Below, piece by piece: positions 52,690 through 62,936 of a stretch of DNA of 64,000 bases. Under the pieces are notes generated by a model. The model worked only from the letters and a program-made list of their open reading frames with translations, searched no databases and had not been told where the DNA came from. The DNA lies in contig NZ_FRCZ01000001.1 of NCBI RefSeq assembly GCF_900143085.1, positions 620,001-684,000 of the forward strand, given 5' to 3'. Numbering within the stretch: the first letter of the stretch is position 1; each line of letters begins with the position of its first letter. The DNA is from Gracilibacillus kekensis. GTDB lineage: Bacteria > Bacillota > Bacilli > Bacillales > Amphibacillaceae. The position numbers were made by a program, and so were the translations under genes.

Positions 52690-52738
52690 GGAAATATGCA
52701 CCTTTATTCGTAATTAAAGAAAAAAGGTACATATTTCC
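52690..52738 (-). terminator. Terminator between the ywlG unit and glyA
   Basis: GGAAATATGTACC on the minus strand pairs with GGTGCATATTTCC (one G-U), followed by TTGTTTTTATT. It ends the ywlC-spoIIR-distal or ywlG transcript. Confidence 0.65.
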
Positions 52739-52797
52739 TATTCTTAAAACGGATAAACGAAACTGAATTTATGATTCCGATTATAGATTGTCACACG

Positions 52798-53343
52798 TTA
52801 GCCTGGATATACTGCTCGTGGACCACCAATTAATTTCGGCCTGGTTCTTGCTTGTGACGTTCTGGCATGACCTACGTATCGTTTTTCAAAGCGAAGAGGG
52901 ACAGCTACAGGCTTTAACTGCATACCTATCATCGTCTCACCAATATCCATCCCAGCATCTGCTTGGATGTTTTCCACGACAACGGCATTGTCAAGATGCT
53001 GGTAGGCATAAGCCGCCATAGATCCACCTGCTTTACGCACTGGCATAACTGAAACTGGGTCAAGTTTATGCTCACGCATCACCTTTTTTTCTAAAACAAT
53101 GGCACGATTTATATGTTCACAACTTTGAAAACATAAATGCACACCAGTCTGTTCCTGCAGGCGACGTAATTCTTTGAAAATCATGGCAGCTACTTCTTCA
53201 CTGCCAGCCGTACCAATTCGTTCGCCTGCTACTTCACTTGTCGAGCAACCGACTACGAACAAATCACCTTCCGTGAGGTAATCATTTGATATCCATTCAT
53301 CAACAATTGCTCTTAGATCTAATGCCCACTGATCAAGTTTCAT
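52798..53343 (-). CDS. ywlG: YwlG, TIGR01440/DUF436 family protein
   Basis: The 181-residue protein is a conserved Firmicutes protein of unknown function, always close to glyA and rpiB. Recognisable stretches are VGCSTSEVAGERIGTAGS, HLCFQSCEHINRA and GETMIGMQLKPVAVP. No signal peptide or TM segment. The gene lies 26 bp after rpiB, so it is cotranscribed. Confidence 0.85.
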   Translation of the reverse strand: MKLDQWALDLRAIVDEWISNDYLTEGDLFVVGCSTSEVAGERIGTAGSEEVAAMIFKELRRLQEQTGVHLCFQSCEHINRAIVLEKKVMREHKLDPVSVMPVRKAGGSMAAYAYQHLDNAVVVENIQADAGMDIGETMIGMQLKPVAVPLRFEKRYVGHARTSQARTRPKLIGGPRAVYPG

Positions 53344-53369
53344 GGATATTCACCTCTTTTTTTGAATTG

Positions 53370-53810
53370 TTAGTTGCTTTCGTAATCTGTTACTTTTCCA
53401 ATTCGGTTGGCATGACGTCCACCTTGAAAGTCTGTTCCTAACCATGTTTGGACTATTTCCCTTGCAAGACCAGGGCCGACAACACGCTCACCCATCGTAA
53501 GCATGTTGGAGTCATTATGCTCTCGTGTTGCTTTCGCACTAAACACATCATGCACAAGAGCAGCCCGGATGCCTTTTACTTTATTTGCTGCAATCGACAT
53601 GCCGATTCCTGTACCACAAATTAAAATTCCACGATCAAATTCGCCATTCGCTACACGTTCTGCTGCTGGAATTCCGTAATCAGGATAATCGACGGAATCT
53701 TCACAGTTACACCCCGTATCCTCATACTCAATATTTAATTCTTCTAATAATGATATAATCTCTTTGGATAGATTAATCCCACCATGGTCAGATGCTAAAA
53801 TAACCTTCAT
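53370..53810 (-). CDS. rpiB: Ribose-5-phosphate isomerase B
   Basis: The 146-residue RpiB/LacAB-family enzyme interconverts ribose-5-P and ribulose-5-P. It shows VILASDHGGINLSKEI at the N-terminus and the catalytic Cys in ILICGTGIGMSIAANK. It is the YwlF position in the conserved ywl cluster. Confidence 0.92.
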   Translation of the reverse strand: MKVILASDHGGINLSKEIISLLEELNIEYEDTGCNCEDSVDYPDYGIPAAERVANGEFDRGILICGTGIGMSIAANKVKGIRAALVHDVFSAKATREHNDSNMLTMGERVVGPGLAREIVQTWLGTDFQGGRHANRIGKVTDYESN

Positions 53811-53917
53811 TTTAAATATGCTCCTTTTTAAAAAACATTGTTTAGCTTAGCTTAAATTGCTCATTTTCGAATTTCAACTTTTGTGCTTAGTTGCCCGCTA
53901 GCTGTGAAATTTATGAA

Positions 53918-54478
53918 CTATCTATCTTTATTTTCCAACTTTTTGATCAATAGTGCAAGATACTTATCTAATTCTTGATATGTTTTTTTATACGTCATGA
54001 AATTACCACCAAATGGATCACTAATATCTACCTTTTTAACTATTGCTTCCAGGTGATTGATTTTTTCTTGTACATCAATGTTCTCTTTCGAATCTGTTAA
54101 TTTAGTCTCCTCTAACAGGGCATATGCTTCTTTTAATGCTGTCCATGCCTTTTCATGTTCAGGATCTGCATACTCTTTTAATGTAAAGATTTTATGACAA
54201 TCAGTTGGATATATTTGTTTTAAATGATCTCGATGACTTTGTGTCATTGTTAAAACCAAATCAGCCCATGCCATTAACTCACTTGTTACTGGTTGAGACT
54301 GATGGTTACAGCTGATTCCTTGTTCGGATAATACTTCACTTGTACCTGGTGAAGCAGGCATACCTACTCCTGCAAAAATGCCTGCCGATTGGACGCTGTG
54401 GTCTGTTTTCTGTTGTAATATTGCTTGTGCCATTGGGCTTCGACATGTATTGCCTGTACAAACGAACACTATATTCAT
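53918..54478 (-). CDS. ywlE: Low-molecular-weight phosphatase, YwlE-type protein arginine phosphatase
   Basis: YwlE reverses arginine phosphorylation by McsB. The P-loop reads CTGNTCRS: Thr in the fifth place is the mark of arginine phosphatases. DPFGG (154-158) carries the general-acid Asp. An insert of about 45 residues (roughly 104-152, Glu/Lys-rich helix) before DPFGG makes the protein 186 aa instead of about 150. The ATG at 54478 lies ten bases after GGAGG; the frame upstream of it is rejected. Confidence 0.88.
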   Translation of the reverse strand: MNIVFVCTGNTCRSPMAQAILQQKTDHSVQSAGIFAGVGMPASPGTSEVLSEQGISCNHQSQPVTSELMAWADLVLTMTQSHRDHLKQIYPTDCHKIFTLKEYADPEHEKAWTALKEAYALLEETKLTDSKENIDVQEKINHLEAIVKKVDISDPFGGNFMTYKKTYQELDKYLALLIKKLENKDR

Positions 54479-54552
54479 GTTAGTAATTGCCTCCATTATT
54501 AAGAACTTACTTACTCCCATTATAGCACATAATACGAAAGCTATTTAGTGTT

Positions 54553-55098
54553 TTAAAAAAGCACAAGAAGGCCAAACCCAAAAAGGATCGTTCCTCCTAA
54601 AAATTCGCTATATGCACCTAATAAATGATGGGTTCGTCTGCCGATAAGTAAGGCAAACCAGGTTAATAGTGTGCTAAAAAGTCCAAACATCATAATCGCA
54701 AAGGCTGTGGCTACACCTGATAAACCTAGGGATATACCGATCGAAAAGCTATCTAAGCTAACTGTAAATGCGAAAATAAGCAAACCAACACCGACTGGTG
54801 CTAATATTTGTGACTCTTTTTTTATAAAAGTATGAAAGATCATTTGAAAGCCAATGGCACATAATAATAAACCAGAAGCGATGATAGCGATCCCTTCCAT
54901 TTGTTTGGATAAAAATGCTCCAAGAAATAAGCCGATAAAAGGCATAAATATATGAAATAAACCTACTATTAAACCGATTAAAAAAATTCTTTTCAAACGA
55001 ATTTCCTGCATCCCAATGCCTAAACCAACAGAAAATGCGTCCATTCCCAGCGCAAATGCCAAACAAAGAATAGATAGTACTTCCCCGATCGCCGACAC
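54553..55098 (-). CDS. mntP: Manganese efflux pump MntP
   Basis: The 181-residue membrane protein has six helices in two three-helix halves, each with the family motif: FALGMDAFSVGLGIG and FTVSLDSFSIGISLG, whose Asp residues bind the metal. It starts at GTG after GAGGAGG. The 5' region has only a small TTCGACA/TGTCGAA hairpin; I do not see a yybP-ykoY manganese riboswitch. Confidence 0.9.
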   Translation of the reverse strand: MSAIGEVLSILCLAFALGMDAFSVGLGIGMQEIRLKRIFLIGLIVGLFHIFMPFIGLFLGAFLSKQMEGIAIIASGLLLCAIGFQMIFHTFIKKESQILAPVGVGLLIFAFTVSLDSFSIGISLGLSGVATAFAIMMFGLFSTLLTWFALLIGRRTHHLLGAYSEFLGGTILFGFGLLVLF

Positions 55099-55216
55099 TA
55101 TAAAAAAGCCTCCTCTTTAGAAAAATTCGACATTCGTCTCCTCGTTTAGAGAGTGTCGAAATGTTTTCGTCTTTCGAAATTTCCTTTCGCCATACAACTT
55201 TTTCCTAACGTAAAAA

Positions 55217-55252
55217 AGGACAAGTGGAACAGTGAGCCTGTCCCCTTGTCCT
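55217..55252 (-). terminator. Terminator of ywlC containing the CCTGTCCCCTTGTCC repeat
   Basis: AGGACAAG and CTTGTCCT form an 8-bp stem on the minus strand followed by TTTTTTACG. The 15-mer at 55237-55251 is the same as at 40576-40590. Confidence 0.7.
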
Positions 55253-55274
55253 ATTTGTATGCGAGAAAAAAGAT

Positions 55275-56288
55275 TTATATGTTCTGTTTCAGATGGTTTG
55301 TGGCGGCTTTTTCAAGTCGGTTCATGATGGCTTCGCCGATCTCCCGATTTGGATATGTCTCTGCTAAAATGATGTCTGCGTCTGTATCGTTAAAATAGCG
55401 AAGTGCGAAATAGAGCTTGGCAGCTACTTCTGATAAATTATTGATATCACCACAACGATAACAAATATCTGCTTTTAATCGGTCTACTAACGGTTGGCTT
55501 GCAATTACACCTACTTTTTTTCCTTGTGCTTGAAAATAATTAATTTGTTTTTGAAAAAAAGCTTGATCGCCTTTGATCAGGTACAGGGGCGCATCTGGTT
55601 CGTAATGGTTATATTTCATTCCAGGTGACTTTGGCTGATCCGCTTTTAAAGCATCAGCTAATTCAACTGAGCCGATTACTTTTTCAATTTGTTGTTTGGT
55701 AATGCCACCCGGTCTTAAGATAACCGGAATGTCGCCAGTTACATCGACAACTGTTGACTCTAATCCAACTCCGGTAGCACCGCCATCTATTATTCCAGCT
55801 ATCCTTCCGTTTAAATCCTTTAACACATGCTTCGCGGTTGTTGGGCTCGGTTTTCCAGATATATTAGCACTTGGCGCCGCAAGTGGTAATTTAGCTTCAC
55901 GGATAAGTGCCCGACTAATCGGATGATCGGGTATGCGAATAGCAACCGTATCTAAGCCTGCTGTCACTGTACTTGCAACTTTGCCATTGCTTCTTAAAAT
56001 AATCGTAAAAGGGCCTGGCATAAAGGCATTGATTAGCTTTTGAGCCATTGCTGGTATCTCTGTAACATAGTGATTAATTTGCTGCGGATCATGGACATGG
56101 ACGATCAGTGGATTATCAGCAGGACGTCCTTTTGCCTCAAATATCTTGGAAACTGCTGCTTCGCTCGTAGCATCTGCCCCTAATCCATAAACGGTTTCGG
56201 TTGGAAATGCCACTACTTCCTGTTTATTTAAATAATCAGCCGCTATGGATAACGACCTGTCTGTCGCATCTAAGAAATCTGTTTTCAT
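55275..56288 (-). CDS. ywlC: Threonylcarbamoyl-AMP synthase (Sua5/YwlC)
   Basis: It makes threonylcarbamoyl-AMP for the t6A modification of tRNA position 37. The 337-residue long form has the YrdC domain (VVAFPTETVYGLGADAT, KGRPADNPLIVHV, RIPDHPISRALI, LAAPSANISGKPSPT) and a C-terminal Sua5 domain. The ATG at 56288 follows GAGGG; the 44-codon upstream extension lies in a region rich in stops in relatives and is rejected. Confidence 0.93.
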   Translation of the reverse strand: MKTDFLDATDRSLSIAADYLNKQEVVAFPTETVYGLGADATSEAAVSKIFEAKGRPADNPLIVHVHDPQQINHYVTEIPAMAQKLINAFMPGPFTIILRSNGKVASTVTAGLDTVAIRIPDHPISRALIREAKLPLAAPSANISGKPSPTTAKHVLKDLNGRIAGIIDGGATGVGLESTVVDVTGDIPVILRPGGITKQQIEKVIGSVELADALKADQPKSPGMKYNHYEPDAPLYLIKGDQAFFQKQINYFQAQGKKVGVIASQPLVDRLKADICYRCGDINNLSEVAAKLYFALRYFNDTDADIILAETYPNREIGEAIMNRLEKAATNHLKQNI

Positions 56289-56495
56289 ATTAATCCCTCG
56301 ATCTATAAGTTCTAAAAAATAGTATGAAGAATTTCTACGATTTGTGCAACTCACAACTATCTCACAAGGGATATCCACAGACTTTTCCACAAATATATTA
56401 AAAAATGTGCATAAAAGCATAGTTTATACACATTTTTTTCATATTTAATAGATATCTGTCATTTCTATTCACAGGTTCATCCACAAATTAATTAC

Positions 56496-56921
56496 TTATT
56501 GTGAATAAATCTGCTGGTTATCCACAGATGCAAGGCTAGTTATCCACCAATCTGCTTCTATCAAAGGATCTAATGTCTGATCTGTTGATGTATATCCTAA
56601 TTGTAGTAACAATTGATTTAGTGTTTCTGTTTTACTGTGGATAAATAAGTTTGTGGCACCAAAATTTTTGGTTAATTTTTCTGCTGCCTGAATGATAGTA
56701 ACAGGTAACATGGCGGATGGGCTTCTTTTCATCACGAGCATACGTAACCAATAAGCATTACTGTCAACAGGCACTAATGAAAAAAAAGCTGTCGGGCTAT
56801 GCTCTTTATAGAGAAAATAACCATATTTTTTCATTTCTTCCTGATTAAAATTTGGTATTTGATCGCAAAAAAAAGCTTCGAATTCTTGCTGTGTAAGTCC
56901 TTTCGTTGATTGTAGTTCCAT
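56496..56921 (-). CDS. GNAT-like hypothetical protein
   Basis: The 141-residue product shows an N-acetyltransferase-like pattern (YGYFLYKEHSPTAFFSLVPVD, WLRMLVMKRS, LLLQLGYTSTD) but no firm acetyl-CoA loop, so it may be a degenerate GNAT. In B. subtilis a small acetyltransferase (ywlB) lies in this area. The ATG at 56921 follows AGAGGTG by six bases. Function unknown. Confidence 0.6.
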   Translation of the reverse strand: MELQSTKGLTQQEFEAFFCDQIPNFNQEEMKKYGYFLYKEHSPTAFFSLVPVDSNAYWLRMLVMKRSPSAMLPVTIIQAAEKLTKNFGATNLFIHSKTETLNQLLLQLGYTSTDQTLDPLIEADWWITSLASVDNQQIYSQ

Positions 56922-56980
56922 ATCGCTCACCTCTTGTCTTTGTCTTACTATTACTCTATGAAGAGATGATAGATTTATGA

Positions 56981-57571
56981 TTAACTAAACCATTTTAAAA
57001 AGAAAAAAGTGTATTCTACTTCTTCTTCGTCTTCTTCCAATTCTTCCTCTGGCGCCTCTTCCTCTTCGGCCGCTTCCACGGTGGTACCAAAAGAGAAGTC
57101 GAGAAAACATAATGGTGGAAACACGACACACCACCAATTGGATCCTTGCGCCTCACCTAATGTAATTAAAATTGCTTCATATTCGCCTGCCGGATATAGA
57201 TACTGATCATATAGTTTCGTCGGAAATTTCACATCTTTTCGATATTCCACATTGTATTCCATTTCTAGTTTTTCCTTTGCTAGAACATCTGCTATAATTT
57301 GATCTATTTCATTGATACGATCAGATATCAGAGCTCTCGCTTCGTCTATATCATCCATTTCTTCTACCCATTCGGTAACCTCTTCGTTCACAGCATCCCT
57401 GACTGCATGTTTAATGGCTTGATCTTTTTCTTGATCACTATTGGCTAAAATTCGTAATCGAATCGCCTCGTCTGGTATCACTTGATAGTCTTGTTCATTA
57501 CTTTCTATTTTTTGCGGAAAAAAACCGATAATAAGAAAAATAAGTACTGAAAATAAAATAAGCTTTCGCAT
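56981..57571 (-). CDS. spoIIR: Stage II sporulation protein R
   Basis: SpoIIR is secreted from the forespore and triggers SpoIIGA to process pro-sigma-E. The 196 aa begin with a signal peptide and contain DEAIRLRILANSDQEKDQ, FPTKLYDQYLYPAGEYEA and the hallmark SNWWCVVFPPLCFLDFSFG. The end is a Glu-rich tail. AGGGGGG precedes the ATG. Confidence 0.93.
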   Translation of the reverse strand: MRKLILFSVLIFLIIGFFPQKIESNEQDYQVIPDEAIRLRILANSDQEKDQAIKHAVRDAVNEEVTEWVEEMDDIDEARALISDRINEIDQIIADVLAKEKLEMEYNVEYRKDVKFPTKLYDQYLYPAGEYEAILITLGEAQGSNWWCVVFPPLCFLDFSFGTTVEAAEEEEAPEEELEEDEEEVEYTFFFLKWFS

Positions 57572-57665
57572 TTTTGTTTCCCCCTGTAATTTAGCATTTG
57601 CTAGTCACAGTGTGGACAACTACGAAAACTTTTAAACTGTGAATCTATTAATTTTTATTTTTTTC

Positions 57666-58523
57666 TTACAAGATCGTTGCAAATACGATTCGGTCTTTCT
57701 GATTAATATCTTGGATTACGTCGACCTCACTATTTGGGAACGTCCTTTTAATGATTGATGTGACAGCTTTTCCTTGACGATGACCAATTTCAAACGCGAG
57801 TATCCCTTTTTCATTCAAGACAAATGGTGCTTGTTCGATAATACTTTGATAAGCAGCCAAGCCATTTTCCTCTGCAAAAAGGGCCATTTCGGGATCGAAA
57901 TTTTTTACGGTTTCTGATAAAGAATCTTTTTCCTCATATGCAATATAGGGTGGATTAGAAACAATCATATCCACTTTTTTCCCTTGTTCGATTAAAGGGG
58001 TGAGAAAATTACCATGATAAAAGTGAATATCTGCTTGATGTTTTTCGGCGTTTTTCCTCGCAACCTGTAGAGCTTCTGTTGAAATATCTGTAGCGAGTAC
58101 TTCGATTACTGAATTCTGCCATTCTTTTGCTAAACTGATCGCAATGACACCACTACCTGTTCCGACATCGACACAGGAAAGTTCCTTCTTTTTAACGTTT
58201 GTTAGCAAATAGTGGATGAGTTCTTCTGTTTCAGGCCTCGGTATTAATACATGCGGATTGACATGGAAGCTTCGACCGTAAAATTCCTCCACACCTGTGA
58301 GATGTTGGATCGGTACTTTCGTTGTTGCGAGTTGCTCTATTTTCTTTTGGTATTGTTTTAATGTGGATGGATCGAGATACTCTCGCAAATTACTAATCAA
58401 ATCTGTCTTGGTCCACTTGAGTTCGTGTAAAAGGAGAATTTCTGCTACTTTTGCTTCTGTACCATGTTCTTCTAAAAAAGAAGAAGCCCAGTATAGGGCC
58501 TCATGAATGGTCTGTGGTGTCAT
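57666..58523 (-). CDS. prmC: Release factor glutamine methyltransferase PrmC
   Basis: It methylates the Gln of the GGQ motif in release factors. The 285 aa contain the SAM-binding VDVGTGSGVIAISLA and the substrate motif SNPPYIAYEE. The ATG at 58523 starts one base after the prfA stop, with AGGTG of the prfA end serving as ribosome binding site, so it is translationally coupled to its substrate gene. Confidence 0.94.
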   Translation of the reverse strand: MTPQTIHEALYWASSFLEEHGTEAKVAEILLLHELKWTKTDLISNLREYLDPSTLKQYQKKIEQLATTKVPIQHLTGVEEFYGRSFHVNPHVLIPRPETEELIHYLLTNVKKKELSCVDVGTGSGVIAISLAKEWQNSVIEVLATDISTEALQVARKNAEKHQADIHFYHGNFLTPLIEQGKKVDMIVSNPPYIAYEEKDSLSETVKNFDPEMALFAEENGLAAYQSIIEQAPFVLNEKGILAFEIGHRQGKAVTSIIKRTFPNSEVDVIQDINQKDRIVFATIL

Positions 58524-58524
58524 G

Positions 58525-59595
58525 TTATTCACCTATTTGTTCCATTTTTTTCGCTTGTTCTTCAATAATTAAGGCTTCGACGATTTCTTCCATCTTACCT
58601 TCTAAAATCTGATCCAGCTTTTGAATCGTTAGACCAATTCGGTGATCCGTTACTCTATTTTGTGGGAAGTTATAGGTACGGATACGTTCAGAACGATCAC
58701 CTGATCCTACTGCTGATTTACGTGTCTGATCATATTCAGCCTGGGCTTCTTGTTGGAATTTATCATAAATTCGAGCTCTTAACACTTTCATTGCTTTTTC
58801 TTTGTTTTTAATTTGCGATTTTTCATCTTGAATCGATACGACAATCCCTGTTGGTACGTGGGTTAAACGAACAGCTGACATGGTGGTATTGACCGACTGT
58901 CCACCAGGACCACTGGAAGCAAATGTATCGACACGGATATCTTTTTCATGAACGTCTACTTCTACTTCTTCCGCCTCTGGCATAACAACTACTGTTGCCG
59001 TAGAAGTGTGAATTCGGCCGCCTGACTCTGTTTCCGGAACACGTTGCACACGGTGTGCTCCATTTTCAAACTTCAATTTCGAATAGGCGCCAGTTCCGTT
59101 GATCATAAAAATGATTTCTTTAAATCCGCCAACACCTGTTGTATTAGAGTCCATAATATCGATTTTCCAGCCTTCGGATTCGGCGAAACGGGAATACATA
59201 CGGAAGAGATCTCCAGCGAATAATGCCGCTTCGTCACCGCCTGCTGCTCCACGGACTTCCATGATAACGTTCTTGTCGTCATTTGGATCTTTTGGAAGCA
59301 ATAATATCCGCAATTGTTCCTCTAATTCCGTTTTCTGTTCAGACAGTTCACTGATCTCCATTTTTGTCATATCGCGCATTTCATCGTCCAAATCATCTTC
59401 TAACATTTCTTTGGCATCATCTAGTTGACTTGAAACATCTTTATATTCACGATAAGCGGTAATTACGTCTTGCAGGTCAGATTGTTCCTTCGAATATTCT
59501 CTTAATTTTTTTGAATCATTAATGACTTCTGGATCACTCAATAATTCATTTAATTTATCATAACGTGCTTCTAGCGATTCTAAACGATCTAACAC
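58525..59595 (-). CDS. prfA: Peptide chain release factor 1
   Basis: RF1 ends translation at UAA and UAG. The 356-residue protein has the catalytic loop [27 protein letters not shown] and [13 protein letters not shown]. The GTG at 59595 is used as start because it gives the same N-terminus ([18 protein letters not shown]) and length as B. subtilis RF1 and lies six bases after GAGGTG. Confidence 0.96.
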   Translation of the reverse strand: MLDRLESLEARYDKLNELLSDPEVINDSKKLREYSKEQSDLQDVITAYREYKDVSSQLDDAKEMLEDDLDDEMRDMTKMEISELSEQKTELEEQLRILLLPKDPNDDKNVIMEVRGAAGGDEAALFAGDLFRMYSRFAESEGWKIDIMDSNTTGVGGFKEIIFMINGTGAYSKLKFENGAHRVQRVPETESGGRIHTSTATVVVMPEAEEVEVDVHEKDIRVDTFASSGPGGQSVNTTMSAVRLTHVPTGIVVSIQDEKSQIKNKEKAMKVLRARIYDKFQQEAQAEYDQTRKSAVGSGDRSERIRTYNFPQNRVTDHRIGLTIQKLDQILEGKMEEIVEALIIEEQAKKMEQIGE

Positions 59596-59677
59596 GTACG
59601 TCACCTCTTTCTACGATTAGCAAAACTTTCTATTTTACAGTATATATAAAGTTGGAGATACCGTCAAAATTCGCTTA

Positions 59678-60283
59678 TTATGGATGAACTTTTACTTTGC
59701 TTTTAGGATGGTTTGGTACTTCGTGATGGTGTCGGCATCTTGGCTCATATGCTTCTTTTGCACCTACTAATATAATAGGATCGTCATATGATGCAGGATC
59801 TCCGTCGATCAATCGCTGTGTTCTGCTAGCAGGAGAACCACAGACAGGGCAGATCGCATTTAATTTTGTAACGAATTCACTTATTGCTAACAGCTCTGGC
59901 ATTGGTCCAAATGGTTCCCCGCGAAAATCTGTATCCAAACCAGCTAAAATGACCCGATGTCCTTTATCGGCCAGTTCACTTACGACGGTAATGATATCCT
60001 CGTCAAAAAATTGCACTTCATCTATACCAATTAATTCGATATCTTCTGTGACATCTTTTAAAATATCCATAGCTCTTGCTACCGGTTTAGCTACGACCTC
60101 TTGCCCATTATGGGATACGACACAATCGTCGCTATATCGATTGTCTAGTTGTGGTTTATATACCGCCACGGATAGATTGCCATAGGTAGCACGACGAACT
60201 CTGCGAATTAACTCTTCTGATTTACCTGAGAACATGCTCCCACAAATAAGTTCTATCCAACCGGCATGTTTCATAATATGCAT
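59678..60283 (-). CDS. tdk: Thymidine kinase
   Basis: The 201-residue salvage enzyme makes dTMP from thymidine. The P-loop is [15 protein letters not shown], the Asp-Glu pair is in GIDEVQFFD and a zinc ribbon is formed by CPVCGS and the C-terminal CRHHHE. It lies between prfA and the L31 gene as in B. subtilis. Confidence 0.95.
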   Translation of the reverse strand: MHIMKHAGWIELICGSMFSGKSEELIRRVRRATYGNLSVAVYKPQLDNRYSDDCVVSHNGQEVVAKPVARAMDILKDVTEDIELIGIDEVQFFDEDIITVVSELADKGHRVILAGLDTDFRGEPFGPMPELLAISEFVTKLNAICPVCGSPASRTQRLIDGDPASYDDPIILVGAKEAYEPRCRHHHEVPNHPKSKVKVHP

Positions 60284-60603
60284 GATGATGTTGCCCCTTC
60301 CAACAGTAATGTTTCTTTATCAATATGCTAACCATTAGTATGTATATTAACACCTTAAGCAGTACCGCTAATAGTCAGCGAAGATCAAACAACTAATTGA
60401 TCATTGTCTCACTTTATATCTAATCATTTTACCATGTTTAACGCCGTAATATGTAATCAATTTGAAGGTAATTTCAAGTGAATGGAATCTAGTGCATGAT
60501 GCATAAAAGACTGTTTTGCCTTTTTTAGTCTCTCATTCGGCTGATGAGAGACAGTTTTTCCTCGATTTCACTTTTTTGTCCTTCATATACTATTTCAAAT
60601 AAA
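60284..60603. other. Intergenic region upstream of tdk
   Basis: No gene is supported. A perfect 9-bp hairpin (GTCTCTCAT / ATGAGAGAC, 60528-60552) followed by AGTTTTT on the plus strand looks like a terminator facing right, though no plus-strand gene precedes it. Confidence 0.5.
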
Positions 60604-60636
60604 AAACAGGCAAATTTTTGGTGCATTTGCCTGTTT
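60604..60636 (-). terminator. Terminator of the rho-rpmE unit
   Basis: AAACAGGCAAAT and ATTTGCCTGTTT form a perfect 12-bp stem with a 9-base loop and a T run on the minus strand. Confidence 0.85.
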
Positions 60637-60683
60637 CTAAGGATTTATATCCTGTTCTATTTCGTTCAAGTAAAAAATACCAA

Positions 60684-60929
60684 TTAACCCATGTTATATT
60701 TTTTCTTGAATCGATCAACACGACCGCCGACTTTATCAGCTTTTTGCTTACCAGTATAGAACGGGTGAGAAGCTGAGCTGATTTCTACACGGATTAATGG
60801 ATAAGAGTTGCCATCTTCCCATTCAATTGTCTCTTCAGACGATTGTGTAGATCCGCCTAGAAATTTGTAGTCAGAACTTGTATCAAGAAATACAACTTTT
60901 TGGTATTCTGGATGAATGCCTTTTTTCAT
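60684..60929 (-). CDS. rpmE2: Type B 50S ribosomal protein L31 (zinc-independent)
   Basis: The 81-residue protein starts [20 protein letters not shown] and ends [11 protein letters not shown]. It has no Cys at all, so it lacks the zinc ribbon of type A L31 (RpmE). In B. subtilis the locus next to rho carries the zinc form, and the Cys-free form is the Zur-regulated YtiA elsewhere. No Zur box is evident here. AAAAGGAGTGG precedes the ATG at 60929; the longer frame upstream is not used. Confidence 0.93.
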   Translation of the reverse strand: MKKGIHPEYQKVVFLDTSSDYKFLGGSTQSSEETIEWEDGNSYPLIRVEISSASHPFYTGKQKADKVGGRVDRFKKKYNMG

Positions 60930-61056
60930 GTCTGTCCACTCCTTTTGCCCTGAATCCTTAGGAAACAGAGTTAGATTAATGCCTGTAAGCATTTTTTCGC
61001 ACAGAAGCATTATATCAATCTCACATCCGGTTTGCAAGAAGTATTTACAAAAAGAT

Positions 61057-62349
61057 CTATGAGTTTGATTTTTTAGCAGTGCCTTTTCGTTTCATTTCTT
61101 CGTCAAGTACGGATAAGAATTCTTCATTATTTTTAGTCGAACGTAGCTTACGTAAAAATCTTTCCACGAATTCCGGAGAATCCTGCATACTTTTACGGAT
61201 TGCCCACATTTTTTCTACATGATTTTTTGTAAGTAATAGTTCTTCTTTTCTCGTACTTGAACGCGGAATATCAAGTGCTGGGAAAATTCGGCGCTGTGCT
61301 AAATGACGGTCTAAGTGTAATTCCATGTTTCCAGTACCTTTAAATTCCTCATAGATCACATCATCCATACGTGAGCCTGTTTCTACTAATGCCGTAGCCA
61401 GGATCGTGAAGCTTCCACCATCTTCAATATTTCGTGCTGCACCGAAGAATCGTTTTGGTCGGTGGAAGGCCGCTGGATCAATACCACCTGATAACGTTCT
61501 GCCACTTGGTGGGATAACAAGGTTATAAGCACGAGCCAAACGTGTAATACTATCCATAAGAACAACGACATCTTTTTTATGTTCCACCAGTCGCATCGCA
61601 CGTTCTAATACAAGCTCCGCTACTTTAATATGATTTTCTGGCACTTCATCGAAAGTTGAACTTACTACGTCGACATTTTCATCTACCGATCGTTCAATAT
61701 CGGTTACCTCTTCCGGACGCTCGTCCACTAACAAAATAATTAGTTTCGTATTGGGATGGTTTTTTGCAATGCTATTGGCAATTTGCTTTAAAAGCATTGT
61801 TTTCCCTGCTTTAGGAGGGGCGACAATCAAACCACGCTGGCCATAACCAACAGGGGTTAGCAAGTCCATAATTCTGGTAGAAATTAATTTGGTATCTGTT
61901 TCTAAATGCATTAAACGATCTGGATACAATGGTGTTAACGCAGGAAAATGGACACGTTCTTTTGCTGCTTCCGGATCTTCTCCGTTTACTGCATCGACAT
62001 GCAACAACCCATAATACCGTTCATTTTCTTTTGGAGGTCGAACTTTACCTGACACCTTGTCCCCATTACGCAAATCAAAACGGCGAATTTGGGAAGCGGA
62101 AATATAAATATCTTCTGCACTTGGAGAGTAATTAATCGGTCGTAAGAAACCGAAACCTTCTGTCGGAATAATCTCCAAGATACCATCCATAAAAAGATAA
62201 CCGCTTTTTTCAGCTTGGGCTTTTAATATTGAAAAAATTAATTCTTTTTTTGTTAATTTGGCATAATAAGACACTTTATATTCTTTTGCTCTCGCATAAA
62301 GGTCTTTTAATGTCATTGATTCTAATTCTGAAATTGTTACTTCACTCAC
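61057..62349 (-). CDS. rho: Transcription termination factor Rho
   Basis: The 430-residue hexameric RNA helicase has the N-terminal SAP-like part ([24 protein letters not shown]), the RNP1-like GFGFLRP, the P-loop [11 protein letters not shown] and the Q-loop region. I start it at the GTG of 62349, which gives [11 protein letters not shown] like the B. subtilis end; the frame extends seven codons upstream to an ATG at 62370. Confidence 0.95.
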   Translation of the reverse strand: MSEVTISELESMTLKDLYARAKEYKVSYYAKLTKKELIFSILKAQAEKSGYLFMDGILEIIPTEGFGFLRPINYSPSAEDIYISASQIRRFDLRNGDKVSGKVRPPKENERYYGLLHVDAVNGEDPEAAKERVHFPALTPLYPDRLMHLETDTKLISTRIMDLLTPVGYGQRGLIVAPPKAGKTMLLKQIANSIAKNHPNTKLIILLVDERPEEVTDIERSVDENVDVVSSTFDEVPENHIKVAELVLERAMRLVEHKKDVVVLMDSITRLARAYNLVIPPSGRTLSGGIDPAAFHRPKRFFGAARNIEDGGSFTILATALVETGSRMDDVIYEEFKGTGNMELHLDRHLAQRRIFPALDIPRSSTRKEELLLTKNHVEKMWAIRKSMQDSPEFVERFLRKLRSTKNNEEFLSVLDEEMKRKGTAKKSNS

Positions 62350-62910
62350 AAAATCACCACACCTATTCATTATTTATATTTTTCCATCTTCATTTTAATT
62401 TTCGAGATTAACAATTGTAGATTTTATAAACGTGGGGAATCGTAGCATAATGGACTAATTGATCCTTTCGTTTTAACCAAAAAATTGATGAAGTTGTATC
62501 TAACATTGGCCAATCAGCTTTGGAAACTCAATATGGAGCACCGAGATCGCTTGAAATCTCAAGAAGAGTATGAGATGGAAGCATGCTTCATCAATACTTT
62601 TTCACAGTGTAACCGTTCCTGATACCACTTCAACATCTGAGTTGCAGATAAATGGGAGAAAAACGGTTCGATTTCCATCAGTAGCAGTTTTAACTCACAC
62701 TGATTGGAATCTCACTTAATGAAGTAATGATGATACTTTTGAAGTACGCATTCTCATATAAAAATGCGTGAATTATATTCTTTCTATATAGTACACGGTT
62801 ACAACTAGATATTCAACTTTTTTCTGATAAAAAACGATTTTTCATTAAAATTTCTTTCGGTCAGAACCTGTTATACTTTTTATTATCTTGTCCTCCGTGC
62901 CTGCGCATAA
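62350..62910. other. Intergenic region where glpX is expected
   Basis: About 560 bp between rho and the second murA. In B. subtilis glpX lies at this place, but no GlpX-like reading was found on either strand. Short frames on both strands look like chance or old remnants. It should hold the rho promoter. Confidence 0.55.
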
Positions 62911-62936
62911 AAAAAGAGACTAACTAAGCCTCTTTT
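62911..62936 (-). terminator. Terminator of the second murA
   Basis: AAAAAGAG on the minus strand pairs with CTCTTTTT, with AG/CT inside, followed by more T. The stem overlaps the stop codon of the gene. Confidence 0.7.

Noticed and set aside
55099-55274. yybP-ykoY manganese riboswitch upstream of mntP
   Set aside because: Expected for mntP, but the leader shows only a short TTCGACA/TGTCGAA hairpin and none of the conserved loop bases.
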